A stretch of DNA of 64,000 nucleotides from CAYOYK01 sp964408185 (GTDB taxonomy: Bacteria; Bacillota; Clostridia; Christensenellales; Aristaeellaceae): NCBI GenBank assembly GCA_964408185.1, contig CAYOYK010000012.1, positions 1-64,000 on the forward strand, given 5' to 3'. Numbering within the stretch: position 1 is the stretch's first letter; each line of letters opens with the position of its first letter. The position numbers and the translations under genes are program-made. The notes under the pieces are model-generated. The model saw only the letters and a program-made list of their open reading frames with translations. It was not told where the DNA came from and searched no databases. This document shows positions 42,220 to 50,893 of this stretch, piece after piece.

Positions 42220-43316
42220 GCCTTGCTCACCTCCGTTTTCTTTTGGCAGAGCTCCAGCTTGTAGTTGATAAAGAACTCACACCCAAGCACAAAAAACAGG
42301 ATGACCCCCAGCACGATATCGCTCGCGCTCTCGTTGAGGTTGAAGGCGGAGGCGATTTGGATGCTGCCGCGCTCCATGACGACCAGCAGCAGCGCCACAA
42401 CCAGCATGATAAAGGGGTTCAGCTTGCCCAGCCAAGCCACGATGATGGCCGTAAAGCCGCGCCCGCCCGCCAAGTTGGTGGAGATGGTGTGCGCCGAGCC
42501 GCTGACCAGCAGCAGCCCTGTAATCCCGCACAGCGCGCCCGATATCGCCATCGTGCGGATGATGACCTTGCGCACGTTGATGCCCGCGTAGCGCGCGGTT
42601 CGCTCGCTCTCGCCAACCACGGCGATCTCATAGCCCTGCTTGCTGTACCGCAGGTACACGTACAGCAGCACCATCAGCGCCAGAATAATCAGAATGGTGA
42701 GCAGGTAGCTGTTGCCAAAGATCGTCGGCAGCCAGCCCAGCTTGCCCGTTTTGTTGATAAAGCCGACCGTGTTCGAGCCCTTGGGGTTCTCCCAGTACAG
42801 CACGCAAAAGTTGATGAGCTGGATGGCGACGTAGTTCATCATCAGGGTAAAGAGCGTCTCGTTGGTGTTCCAAAACGCCTTGAACACGCCGGGGATCACC
42901 GCCCACACAATGCCCGCGCCAACCGCCGCCAGCACCATGAGCGTGTACAGCAGCCACGCGGGAAGCCCGGCGCAGCTCAGCATCACGGCGGCGGTAGCAA
43001 GCGCGCCAATCAGTACCTGACCTTCCGCGCCGATGTTCCAGAATTTCATCTTGAAGGCGGGGGTAACGGCCAGCCCGACGCAAAGCAGAATGGCCGTCTC
43101 CTGAAACGTTACCCACATGCGGCGGCTCGTGCCGAACGCGCCGTCGAGAATGCTGCCGTACACCTCCACCGGGTTTTGCCCCGTAATGGAGTAGATGATC
43201 GCGGCGCAGGCAATCAGCGAGAGCAAAACGGCGGCGACACGGATGAGCATGGCCCTCCACAGCGGAATCTGATCCCGCTTGACCACATGGATGAGGGGTT
43301 CTCTGGCTGCGCTCAT
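42216..43316 (-). CDS. BMP-type ABC permease 1 (NupP/YufP-like)
   Basis: The 366-residue membrane protein has ALLCVGLAVTPAFKMKFWNIGAEGQ split over helix boundaries (typical AFKMKFWNIGAEGQ signature), GESERTARYAGINVRKVI and GRGFTAIIVAWLGKLNP. The ATG at 43316 overlaps the ATPase stop by 4 nt. It pairs with the next permease in a heterodimeric channel. Confidence 0.92.
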   Translation of the reverse strand: MSAAREPLIHVVKRDQIPLWRAMLIRVAAVLLSLIACAAIIYSITGQNPVEVYGSILDGAFGTSRRMWVTFQETAILLCVGLAVTPAFKMKFWNIGAEGQVLIGALATAAVMLSCAGLPAWLLYTLMVLAAVGAGIVWAVIPGVFKAFWNTNETLFTLMMNYVAIQLINFCVLYWENPKGSNTVGFINKTGKLGWLPTIFGNSYLLTILIILALMVLLYVYLRYSKQGYEIAVVGESERTARYAGINVRKVIIRTMAISGALCGITGLLLVSGSAHTISTNLAGGRGFTAIIVAWLGKLNPFIMLVVALLLVVMERGSIQIASAFNLNESASDIVLGVILFFVLGCEFFINYKLELCQKKTEVSKA

Positions 43317-44851
43317 GCCTGTGCTCCCTCCTTTGCAGCTTTGGTCATCAGCAGACCGATCTCCGTCTTGGCGGCGGTGCGGCCGTCCACCACGCCGGAT
43401 ACGGCCCCGCCGCTCAGCACCAGTATGCGGTCGCACAGGGCGAGCAGCACATCCAAATCCTCCCCGACGCATATCACGGCCACACCCGCCTTCTTTTGCT
43501 CGTTGAGCAGGTGATAAATCACGTAGGAGGAGTTGATATCCAGCCCGCGCACGGGATAGGCGGCCATCAGCACCTTGGGCGAGGAGGCGATCTCGCGCCC
43601 GACCAGCACCTTTTGCACGTTGCCGCCGCTCATCCGGCCCACCGGCCATTCCACGCCGGGCGTGACCACCTGCAGCTCCTCCGCAATGCGCTCGGCCAGC
43701 CCGCGCGGCTGCTTGCGGTTGCTGAATACCGATTTGCCGCGCTTGTAGGTGCGCAGCATCATGTTCCCCGTCATGCCCATGGAGGCCACCAAGCCCATGC
43801 CAAGCCTGTCCTCCGGCACAAAGGCAAGGCGCACGCCCAGCGAGCGAATCGCGGACGCGTCCATGCGGCTCAGCTCGCTCTGCCTGCCGGTCTCCGGGTC
43901 CGTGTAGGCAATCTGCCCGGCGGTGATCGGCTGAAGCCCCGCGATGCTCTCCAGCAGCTCCTTCTGTCCGCTGCCGGAAATGCCCGCGATGCCGAGGATT
44001 TCGCCCGAAAAGGCCACAAAGCTCACGCTGTCGAGCGCCTTATGCCCCTCGCGGTTGAGGCAGGATACCCCCTTGAGCTCCAGCACCGGGCAACGCCCTA
44101 CGGGATCGGGGCGCTCGATATCCAAGCTGATGCGCTTGCCCACCATCATCTCGGTCAGGGACTCCTCGGTCGCGTCGCAGGTGTTCACCGTGCCAATGTA
44201 TTCGCCCTTGCGCAGCACCGCCACGCGGTCGGATAGCTCCAGCACCTCGTAGAGCTTGTGCGTAATGATAATGATGCTGTGCCCCTGCGCGCGCATGTTG
44301 CGCAGCACGGCGAAGAGCTTGTCGGTTTCCTGCGGGGTGAGCACGGCGGTGGGCTCGTCCAGTATCAGCACATGCGCGCCGCGGTACAGCATTTTAACGA
44401 TCTCGACGGTCTGCTTCTGGCTGACCGACATCTCGTAGATCTTTCGGTTCAGGTCAATCTCAAAGCCGTAGTTGTCCACGACCTTTTGGATGTCCGCCGT
44501 CACGGCCTTCATGTTAAGGCTCAGCTTGCCGGGGAGACCGAGAATGATATTTTCAGCGGCCGTCAGCACGTCCACCAGCTTAAAATGCTGATGGATCATC
44601 CCGATGCCGTGGTCAAACGCGTCTTTAGGGGATTTGATAACGATTGGCTCTCCGTTCAAAAAAACCTTTCCCGCGTCGGGAAAGTAAATGCCGGCCAGCA
44701 TGTTCATCAGCGTTGTTTTGCCGCTGCCGTTCTCGCCCAGCACGGAGAGGATCTCGCCCTTGCGGACGTCCAAATTCACGCCGTCCAGCGCAACGACGGA
44801 GCCAAAGCGCTTGGTAATGCCTCGCATGGAGATGATATCTTGCGTGTCCAT
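43313..44851 (-). CDS. BMP-type ABC ATPase, duplicated cassette (NupO/YufO-like)
   Basis: The 512-residue protein holds two ABC domains. The first has GENGSGKTT and LILDEPTAVLTPQE; the second has GISGSGQKEL and RMSGGNVQKVLVGREI. It belongs to the simple-sugar/nucleoside importer ATPase class that partners BMP-family binding proteins. GGAGG lies 7 nt before the ATG. A terminator-like stem precedes it. Confidence 0.93.
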   Translation of the reverse strand: MDTQDIISMRGITKRFGSVVALDGVNLDVRKGEILSVLGENGSGKTTLMNMLAGIYFPDAGKVFLNGEPIVIKSPKDAFDHGIGMIHQHFKLVDVLTAAENIILGLPGKLSLNMKAVTADIQKVVDNYGFEIDLNRKIYEMSVSQKQTVEIVKMLYRGAHVLILDEPTAVLTPQETDKLFAVLRNMRAQGHSIIIITHKLYEVLELSDRVAVLRKGEYIGTVNTCDATEESLTEMMVGKRISLDIERPDPVGRCPVLELKGVSCLNREGHKALDSVSFVAFSGEILGIAGISGSGQKELLESIAGLQPITAGQIAYTDPETGRQSELSRMDASAIRSLGVRLAFVPEDRLGMGLVASMGMTGNMMLRTYKRGKSVFSNRKQPRGLAERIAEELQVVTPGVEWPVGRMSGGNVQKVLVGREIASSPKVLMAAYPVRGLDINSSYVIYHLLNEQKKAGVAVICVGEDLDVLLALCDRILVLSGGAVSGVVDGRTAAKTEIGLLMTKAAKEGAQA

Positions 44852-44893
44852 TGTAATCCTCCTGTCGGGGCGATCGGATGACCAAAATGAGAA

Positions 44894-44924
44894 AGCCCTG
44901 CCGCGCGGAACACGCGGCAGGGCT
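44894..44924 (-). terminator. Stem-loop between BMP binding-protein and ATPase genes
   Basis: A 12-bp stem AGCCCTGCCGCG/CGCGGCAGGGCT is followed on the minus strand by TTCTCATTTTGG. It likely reduces expression of the membrane components relative to the binding protein. Confidence 0.75.
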
Positions 44925-44934
44925 CGGTGCGCAA

Positions 44935-46110
44935 TCAGATGATGGTGATGCCGTCGATGATGGACTCGAAGCAGGGCGCGCTGCGGTATTCTCCCTCATG
45001 GAAGTAGCCGTCGCTCACCAGCTCCACGCCGTCCATGCCATACGCGGTGTTGAAGCTCTCCAGCTTCGCTCCGCCTACGGTGAAGGTCTCGATATCAAAC
45101 ACTTGCAGGCTGCCATCCCGCAGCATGGCCTCAACCTCGGCCAGCTTGTCGGCGGTGCCCGGAGCCACAGCCGCGTCGTTCAGGCCAAGGATGTGCACGC
45201 CCTCGCCGGCAAAGCCCTCGCACCAGTCAACGGGGATCGGGTCGCCGTCGATCATGGCCTTCACCGCCATGGTGACGTAGGGGCCCCAGTTCACACCGGA
45301 GGAAACGAGCGCCTGTGTGGGCGCGGTGGCAATCATGGAGGCGTTGTAGCCTACAAACGCAACTCCGGCGGCCTCGCAGGCGGTGGAGGGGCCGGTGCTG
45401 TCGGAATGCTGGCTCAGCAGCACGCACTTGTCGGCGATCAGAGCGTCGGTGGCCTCTTTTTCAAGCGCAAGGTCGTTCCACTCGCCGGTGTACTTGACTT
45501 CCATGGTCACGGAGGGGCACACGTAGCGAGCGCCAAGATAGAACGCCGTAAAGCCGCTGATGACCTCGGCGAAGGGCTTCGCGCCAACGTAGCCGATCTT
45601 GGCTTCCTCGGCGGTGATCTTGCCGTCCTCGATCATCTGGTTGAGCTTCATGCCGGCCGCGACGCCAGCCACAAAGCGCGCCTCGTGGATTTTGCCAAAG
45701 AAGTTGTGGAAGTTGCTCAGCCCGCAGGAAGCGGCCTTGTCGCCCGTGGCGTGGCAGAACTGGATGTCCGGATATTCCTCGGCGGCCTGCAGCATGTAAT
45801 CGCCAAAGCTGTAGCTGTTGCCGAAGATGATATCGCAGCCCTGCTCGGCCAGATCGATCGCGGCGTAGTAGCACTCCTCGGTCTCAGGGATGTTCTTCTT
45901 GTAGATGATCTGCGCGTCAGTAAGGCCGAGGGCGGCCTTCATTTCGTCCACGGCAATGACGTGGCCGTTGGAGAACGCGTCGTTCTCATCGCCAACCAGA
46001 ATGTAGCCAACCTTGATTTCGGAGGCGGGGATGCCCTCCGCGACGGCGGAAACGGCTACCAAGCCCACGACCATGGAAAGAACGAGAGCAAGCGCAAGGA
46101 TCTTCTTCAT
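44935..46110 (-). CDS. BMP-family binding protein (nucleoside-type ABC importer)
   Basis: The 391-residue Bmp/PnrA-type SBP has VGYILVGDENDAFSNGH, then FGNSYSFGDYMLQAAEEYPDI (the family's F-aromatic-D segment), HNFFGKIHEARFVAGVAAG and IGYVGAKPFAEVISGFTAF. Its signal peptide ends AVA/EG without a lipobox. Family members bind purine nucleosides or related compounds. First gene of a four-gene operon. Confidence 0.92.
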   Translation of the reverse strand: MKKILALALVLSMVVGLVAVSAVAEGIPASEIKVGYILVGDENDAFSNGHVIAVDEMKAALGLTDAQIIYKKNIPETEECYYAAIDLAEQGCDIIFGNSYSFGDYMLQAAEEYPDIQFCHATGDKAASCGLSNFHNFFGKIHEARFVAGVAAGMKLNQMIEDGKITAEEAKIGYVGAKPFAEVISGFTAFYLGARYVCPSVTMEVKYTGEWNDLALEKEATDALIADKCVLLSQHSDSTGPSTACEAAGVAFVGYNASMIATAPTQALVSSGVNWGPYVTMAVKAMIDGDPIPVDWCEGFAGEGVHILGLNDAAVAPGTADKLAEVEAMLRDGSLQVFDIETFTVGGAKLESFNTAYGMDGVELVSDGYFHEGEYRSAPCFESIIDGITII

Positions 46111-46161
46111 GACGTTTTCCTCCTAATGTAATGGGTAGGGAAGTAGGATGCAAACATGTTG

Positions 46162-46190
46162 ATGATACACCACGGCGCTGGGTTTGTAAA
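46162..46190 (-). promoter_or_regulatory. Promoter of the BMP-type operon
   Basis: On the minus strand TTTACA (46185-46190) and TATCAT (46162-46167) are separated by 17 nt. No purine riboswitch is visible in the short leader. Confidence 0.65.
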
Positions 46191-46282
46191 GAGCAAAGCG
46201 CAGGTGAAGCATACAAAAACAGAGGACAAACAGCCGCGCTTCCGCAAAAAATCGCCGGGGATAGACGGCTTGCCCCGGCTTG

Positions 46283-46291
46283 TGCTATAAT
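46283..46291 (+). promoter_or_regulatory. Extended -10 promoter upstream of the HD-GYP gene
   Basis: TGC-TATAAT (TATAAT at 46286-46291) is an extended -10 element; no good -35 is present. The distance to the gene is about 190 nt, so another start is possible. The rest of 46111-46478 holds no gene. Confidence 0.45.
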
Positions 46292-46478
46292 AAGCCGCAT
46301 TTGTGATCGGACAACAAGTATACCGCGTCGCGCCTCCTTTGCCGAGATCGGCGGCTTATCGCAATCCGTTTTCAGACGCGCTGTTCGGGCTTGCCAACGC
46401 TCCGAATCATCAACGGGAGGGCATGCCGAAGGGCCTTGACTGCCAAATCCGCAACGCCGCAAGGAGGACGATGACGGC

Positions 46479-47756
46479 ATGGTCTACGAAGCCGATACAG
46501 GGAGCTCCTACGCGTACCGCGTCGCTAATATGATCCGACGCACGCTTTCCTATATGGACGGGCGGCTGATGCGTCACGGCGAGCGCGTGGCCTACATCGC
46601 CGGAGAGATGCTCCGCTGCGCCCCGACGGCGGATATCGATGGCACGCGGCTTACGATGCTGTCGCTGCTGCATGACATCGGCGCTTACAAGACCGAGGAG
46701 ATCGACCAGCTGATGCGGTTTGAGACGGGCAATGTGTACCCGCACGCCATCTTCGGCTATCTGTTCCTCAAAAGCTCCACCAATATGGGCGACTGCACGG
46801 AGGCGGTCCTGCACCATCACACGCCGTGGTCCGTGCTGGCCAAGCTGGATACCCGCTGGAAGGACTGGGCGGCGCTGATTCATCTGGCGGACCGCGTAGA
46901 TGTGCTGGCTAAGCGGCCGGACGAGGATTTTGCCGAGCTGCGCGAAAGCGCCGGCCGCCTGTTCAAGCCGGAGTGGGTCGAGCTGTTCTTTGCGGCGAAC
47001 GAGCGACTTCGCGTTGTCGACCGTCTGCGGGACGGCTCCTACGCCGAGGCGCTGGACAAAACGCTGCGCGGGCTGCAAATCGATGACGAGGCCGCCGTGC
47101 AGGATCTGCGCATGATCGTGTACGCGATCGATTTCCGCAGTCCCTTCACCGTAACGCACACCGCAAAGACCGTCGCCATCAGCCGTGCGCTGGGGCGCTG
47201 GCTGCGCCTGAGCCCGCACGAGATGGAGGCGCTGGAGAGCGGCGCGTTTCTGCACGATATCGGCAAGATCGGCATTCCCGTGGAGGTGCTGGAGAAGCCC
47301 GGCAGGCTGAACGATGAGGAAATGGCGCTGATGCGCACGCACGCGGCGCTGACCGAAGAGATCATCCGCGGGCTGGTGAGCGACGAGGTGTGCGATATCG
47401 CGGCGCGTCACCACGAAAAATGCGACGGCAGCCGATATCCGCGCGGGCTGTCGGGCGGCGCGCTCACGCTGCCGCAGCGCATTCTGGCCGTGGCGGACAT
47501 TGTGAGCGCGCTGGTCAGCAAGCGCTCCTACAAGGACGTTTTCCCCAAGGAAAAGGTGCTGGCGATCATCGACGGCATGCGCAGGGACGGCCAGCTCTGC
47601 GGCGCGGCCTGCCAGACGCTGACGGAGCACTACGACGATATAATGGCGATCGCAAACGACCAGAGCGACCCCGTGCTGCGCGAGTACGAGCGGATGCGGC
47701 AGCGCTACCCGGTTTTGTTGGCGGAAATGAACACCTATGCCGCGGACGGCCGTTAA
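46479..47756 (+). CDS. Tandem HD / HD-GYP phosphohydrolase-like protein
   Basis: The 425-residue cytosolic protein has an N-terminal HD domain (LLHDIGAYK, His65-Asp66; LHHHTPW later) and a C-terminal HD-GYP-like domain (FLHDIGKIGIP, His259-Asp260; RTH; RHHEKCDGSRYPRGL). The GYP motif reads SRYP. HD-GYP proteins often degrade cyclic di-GMP, but tandem forms without a receiver can have other roles. GGAGG is 11 nt upstream of the ATG. No sensory domain is seen. Confidence 0.85.
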   Translation: MVYEADTGSSYAYRVANMIRRTLSYMDGRLMRHGERVAYIAGEMLRCAPTADIDGTRLTMLSLLHDIGAYKTEEIDQLMRFETGNVYPHAIFGYLFLKSSTNMGDCTEAVLHHHTPWSVLAKLDTRWKDWAALIHLADRVDVLAKRPDEDFAELRESAGRLFKPEWVELFFAANERLRVVDRLRDGSYAEALDKTLRGLQIDDEAAVQDLRMIVYAIDFRSPFTVTHTAKTVAISRALGRWLRLSPHEMEALESGAFLHDIGKIGIPVEVLEKPGRLNDEEMALMRTHAALTEEIIRGLVSDEVCDIAARHHEKCDGSRYPRGLSGGALTLPQRILAVADIVSALVSKRSYKDVFPKEKVLAIIDGMRRDGQLCGAACQTLTEHYDDIMAIANDQSDPVLREYERMRQRYPVLLAEMNTYAADGR

Positions 47757-47790
47757 GGCAAAATTTCATGCGAGCGCAGGCAATTCGTGC

Positions 47791-47819
47791 TTGCGTTTCT
47801 TGCAACTATCTGCTATAAT
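47791..47819 (+). promoter_or_regulatory. Promoter of the rpsF-ssb-rpsR operon
   Basis: TTGCGT (47791-47796) and TATAAT (47814-47819) are separated by 17 nt. Confidence 0.8.
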
Positions 47820-47838
47820 TCTTTCTTGGCACATCCTT

Positions 47839-47860
47839 GCGCCGCGCGTTGACGCGGCGC
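47839..47860 (+). promoter_or_regulatory. Hairpin in the rpsF leader
   Basis: A perfect 8-bp stem GCGCCGCG/CGCGGCGC lies in the leader, 26 nt before the S6 start. In other bacteria S6:S18 binds a leader hairpin to regulate this operon. Whether this stem is that element is unproven, as the conserved CCG bulge is not obvious. Confidence 0.45.
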
Positions 47861-47886
47861 CATAAGTCCAAGAGGAGGTGAAAGGT

Positions 47887-48348
47887 ATGAATCGGTACGA
47901 ACTCACTTACATCGTCAACCCCAACCTGGAGGAGACGGCTCGCAAAGAGCTGATTGAGAAATTCTCCGAGCTCATCCAGCAAAACGGCGGCACGGTGGAA
48001 AAGGTAGACGAAACGTGGGGCAAGCGCCGTCTGGCGTACCCCATCAACGATCTGCTGGAAGGCTACTACGTTCTCGTTACGTTCCAGAGCGAAAGCGAGC
48101 TGCCCCGCGAGGTGGAGCGCAATCTGGGCATCAACGAAAACATCCTGCGCTACCTCACCATCAAGCTGGTGGAAAAGAAGCAGAGCGTGAAGCCCCGTCC
48201 TGTGCGCGTGGTGACCCCTGTGGCCCCGCCCGCTGAGGAAGCGGCTCCCGCCGCCGAGGCTGCGGCAGCTCCCGTCGAGACCCCCGTCGCCGTGAAGGCG
48301 GAGGAAGCCGTCGTCGAGACCCCCGCCGCCGAGCCCACCAACGAGTAA
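47887..48348 (+). CDS. rpsF: 30S ribosomal protein S6 with long C-terminal tail
   Basis: The 153-residue protein has the S6 fold in its first 95 residues: NRYELTYIVNPNLEE, GTVEKVDETWGKRRLAYPIN and GINENILRYLTIK. S6 is usually about 95-100 residues in Firmicutes. The rest is an Ala/Pro/Glu/Val-rich, disordered-looking tail. The start MNRYEL follows AGGAGGTGAAAGGT. First gene of the conserved rpsF-ssb-rpsR operon. Confidence 0.96.
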   Translation: MNRYELTYIVNPNLEETARKELIEKFSELIQQNGGTVEKVDETWGKRRLAYPINDLLEGYYVLVTFQSESELPREVERNLGINENILRYLTIKLVEKKQSVKPRPVRVVTPVAPPAEEAAPAAEAAAAPVETPVAVKAEEAVVETPAAEPTNE

Positions 48349-48363
48349 AGGACGGGTGCAGGA

Positions 48364-48795
48364 ATGAATAAGTTGACCATCATCGGCAATCTGGTGCGCG
48401 ATCCTGAAACACGCACCATTTCAACCGGGGATACCGTGTGCAGCTTTACTGTCGCGGTCAACCGGCGCAGGAAATCCCAAAACGCCAACCAGCCGGAGGC
48501 GGACTTCTTCCGCGTATCGGCATGGCGGCAGTTGGGCGAAAATTGCCAAAGGTATCTTGCCAAGGGACGAAAGGTATGCGTCATCGGCTCCGTGTCGGTG
48601 TCCACGTATGAGGCCAAGGATGGCAGCGGCACTCGCTTCAACATGGAAGTGAGCGCCGACGACGTGGAGTTTCTTTCTCCCCGCGGCGAGGACGGCGGGT
48701 ATTCCGGCGGCCAGAGCGCCCCGGCGCCCGCGCAAAAGGCCTCCGCCAACGCGGCGGGCTTCACCGAGGTGGACGACGACGACCTGCCCTTCTAA
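48364..48795 (+). CDS. ssb: Single-stranded DNA-binding protein
   Basis: The 143-residue protein has an OB fold starting MNKLTIIGNLVRDPETR, with FTVAVNRR and the F-x-V-x-A-W-R segment, a flexible linker, and the acidic interaction tip DDDDLPF at the C terminus. It binds ssDNA as a tetramer and recruits repair/replication partners. Confidence 0.97.
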   Translation: MNKLTIIGNLVRDPETRTISTGDTVCSFTVAVNRRRKSQNANQPEADFFRVSAWRQLGENCQRYLAKGRKVCVIGSVSVSTYEAKDGSGTRFNMEVSADDVEFLSPRGEDGGYSGGQSAPAPAQKASANAAGFTEVDDDDLPF

Positions 48796-48831
48796 CCTAC
48801 GCCCCACCGCTGAATAAAGGAGGAACGTTCC

Positions 48832-49086
48832 ATGTCTGAGGATCGTGGCGATAGAAAAGCCCGTCCCCGTGGTCGCAAGCCCCGCCGCAAGGTGTGCAGC
48901 TTCTGCGTGGACAAAATCGAATACATCGACTATAAAGATGTGAACCGTCTTCGCCGCTTCGTGAACGAGCGCGGCAAGATCCTTCCCCGCCGCATGAGCG
49001 GCAACTGCGCAAAACATCAGCGTCAGCTGTCCGAGGCCATCAAGCGCGCGCGTGCCATCGCGTTGATGCCCTATCAGGTGGACTGA
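48832..49086 (+). CDS. rpsR: 30S ribosomal protein S18 (zinc-ligand form)
   Basis: The 84-residue protein carries KVCSFC and SGNCAKHQR, the Cys/His set of the zinc-binding ('C+') S18 form, and YKDVNRLRRFVNERGKILPRR. AGGAGGAACG precedes the ATG. Last gene of the operon, followed by a strong terminator. Confidence 0.97.
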   Translation: MSEDRGDRKARPRGRKPRRKVCSFCVDKIEYIDYKDVNRLRRFVNERGKILPRRMSGNCAKHQRQLSEAIKRARAIALMPYQVD

Positions 49087-49099
49087 TCCGCTTGCAAGC

Positions 49100-49135
49100 A
49101 AAACCGCGGCCTCCGCAAGGAGCGCCGCGGTTTTT
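49100..49135 (+). terminator. Terminator of rpsF-ssb-rpsR
   Basis: An 11-bp stem AAAACCGCGGC/GCCGCGGTTTT with a TTTTT tract. Confidence 0.9.
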
Positions 49136-49343
49136 GCTCGTCTGCCTTTCCCGGATTTGTCCGCATTTCCCGGTTTCATCCGCGCGTTGATGTCGCCAAG
49201 CGCTTCCCAACGTGCCCTCGGTTTGGAAACAGACCCGTTGGCCCTGCCAAGCACACCCGACGGAGATCCCGCGCACGGCTGTCGGCCGTCGCTCTTACGC
49301 CAAAGAAGCCCATGCGCGGGCTATCGTCCGCGCCGGCCTGCCG
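49136..49343. other. Gene-free stretch after rpsR
   Basis: No supported gene lies between the rpsR terminator and the dispersed repeats that follow. Confidence 0.5.
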
Positions 49344-49377
49344 AAAAACCCGCGAGGGGCTTGGGGAGCCGCGCGCC
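49344..49377. repeat. Dispersed GC-rich repeat, copy 1
   Basis: GAGGGGCTTGGGGAGCCGCG is preceded by a CCCG-type half and shared with copies at 49421, 58811 and 63212. In this copy the right arm of the GGGGAGC/GCTCCCC hairpin is lost. Confidence 0.7.
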
Positions 49378-49420
49378 AGTCACTCTCGGCGTCCTCACCC
49401 ATGTCAGGCATCCAATTACA

Positions 49421-49446
49421 ACGAGGGGTTTGGGGAACCGCGCGCC
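49421..49446. repeat. Dispersed GC-rich repeat, copy 2
   Basis: A diverged copy (GAGGGGTTTGGGGAACCGCG) starts 68 nt after copy 1, touching the 3' end of the TPR-lipoprotein gene. Confidence 0.65.
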
Positions 49447-49448
49447 GA

Positions 49449-50249
49449 TCACTCCGCAGGCTCCTCCTCGATGCCAAGCTGCTCGCCGATCTCCAGCGCG
49501 CGGGTCTCCGCGTCGTTGTACCCGGTCAGGCCCTTGAACGCCTCGTAAGCGCCCTGCAAATCGCCCTGCGCCAGCAGCGCCTCGGCCTGCTCGTAGTCCT
49601 CCTTGCGGAACACATCCTTGCAGGAGCGCGCGAGCGACTGGCTCTCGCGGTAGGAGCCCAGCATGGTAAACAGGCTGAGCGCCGACCCGTACTGCCCCGC
49701 GTCCATCAGCTCCACGGCCTTCGCGTACACCTGCTTTTGCAGGTTGTCTAGGCGGGAGGCGGCATCGGTGTAATCGCCTGCGTCCTCAAAGCGGTAGAGC
49801 GCCGTTTCGTAGTCCGCGTTGGCCTCGGCATAGCGGGCCTCGCAGTACGCGGCGTGGATGGCCGCCTCCTCGTAAGGCTCGTCCCGATCCGCCATTTCCC
49901 GATAGATCGCCAGCGCGCCGGAAAAATCGCCCTGCGTTTCCAGAACATACGCGTGGCAATAGGCATAGCGATCCTTGCCATACATAAAGTCCTGCGCTTT
50001 TTCAAAGTACGGCTCCGCCTCGATATACTCTCCGCGCTCATAGTAGGTCAGCCCGCGCGCGTAGGCGGCGTAGGTCTCGGCCTGCTCATAGTCGCCTGCG
50101 CGCTCAAAGCCCTCGGCCGCCTCCTCATAGTCGCCGCTCGCAAAGGCCGCAACGGCCTTCTTGTACGCGCTGGGCTTGTTGACGGCGCAGCCGGAGAGCG
50201 TCGCGCACAGCGCCACGCACAGCAGTACCGTCCCCCATCGCTTGGTCAT
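49449..50249 (-). CDS. TPR-like repeat lipoprotein
   Basis: The 266-residue protein has a lipoprotein signal with lipobox LSGC. About six helical repeats of the type AAEGFERAGDYEQAETYAAY, YFEKAQDF and ALYRFEDAGDYTDAASRL follow, a tetratricopeptide-like scaffold. It probably sits on the outer face of the membrane and holds partners; no enzymatic motif is seen. GGAGG precedes the ATG at 50249. Last gene in a four-gene minus-strand set (NUDIX, small membrane protein, GNAT, this). Confidence 0.88.
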   Translation of the reverse strand: MTKRWGTVLLCVALCATLSGCAVNKPSAYKKAVAAFASGDYEEAAEGFERAGDYEQAETYAAYARGLTYYERGEYIEAEPYFEKAQDFMYGKDRYAYCHAYVLETQGDFSGALAIYREMADRDEPYEEAAIHAAYCEARYAEANADYETALYRFEDAGDYTDAASRLDNLQKQVYAKAVELMDAGQYGSALSLFTMLGSYRESQSLARSCKDVFRKEDYEQAEALLAQGDLQGAYEAFKGLTGYNDAETRALEIGEQLGIEEEPAE

Positions 50250-50263
50250 GCGTTCGCCTCCGA

Positions 50264-50869
50264 TCAAGCAAAGCTCTCGCGGCCCGATACGCTATCGAGT
50301 CCGCCGCTGTGAAAATCCGCCTTGAGCACGGCGTAAAGCTCCACGTCCACAAAGCGGCCCTTGTTGTACAGCCGCTGGCGCAGATGCCCCTCGTGACGCA
50401 TGCCCACATGCTCCATCACGCGTCCGCTGGCCGGGTTATCGCTCTCGTGCTGGGCCTCCACGCGGTTGAGGTGCAGCGATTCAAACCCAAACTCCACCAC
50501 CGCCGAAAGCGCCTCGCTCATGATCCCTTGGTTCCAGTACGCGCGGCTGAGGCTGTAGCCCACCTCCGCGCTGCGGTTTTCCGGCTGCACCCACATGTAC
50601 CCGATGGTGCCGATCACCCGGCCCGTCTGTCGCAGCTCGATGACAAACGAGCTGGGCGCGCACAGGCGGTACTGCCGGAGCAGAAAGCGCACGTACTGCC
50701 GGGTTTGATGCACGGACTTGTGCGCCTCCCACAGCACGTGCCGGGCGACCTCCGGGTCGCGGGAATAATCAAACAGGTCTTGCGCGTCGCCGATGCGCAC
50801 CGGGCGTACAATCAGCCTTTTGGTGACCAAAGAAGGCAGATGCGAAAAAATCTCAAGGTACGGTTCCAT
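50264..50869 (-). CDS. GNAT acetyltransferase (RimJ/RimL type)
   Basis: The 201-residue protein reads as a GNAT fold: LVTKRLIVRPVRIGDAQDLFDY, IGTIGYMWVQPENRSAEVGYSL (beta4), YWNQGIMSEALSAVVEFGF (acetyl-CoA loop region) and LNRVEAQHESDNPASGRVMEHVGMRHEG. RimJ/RimL relatives acetylate N-terminal or small-molecule amines; the substrate is unknown. 14 nt separate it from the downstream TPR gene. Confidence 0.9.
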   Translation of the reverse strand: MEPYLEIFSHLPSLVTKRLIVRPVRIGDAQDLFDYSRDPEVARHVLWEAHKSVHQTRQYVRFLLRQYRLCAPSSFVIELRQTGRVIGTIGYMWVQPENRSAEVGYSLSRAYWNQGIMSEALSAVVEFGFESLHLNRVEAQHESDNPASGRVMEHVGMRHEGHLRQRLYNKGRFVDVELYAVLKADFHSGGLDSVSGRESFA

Positions 50870-50893
50870 CAGCTCCGCGCTCCCCTCGGATGA

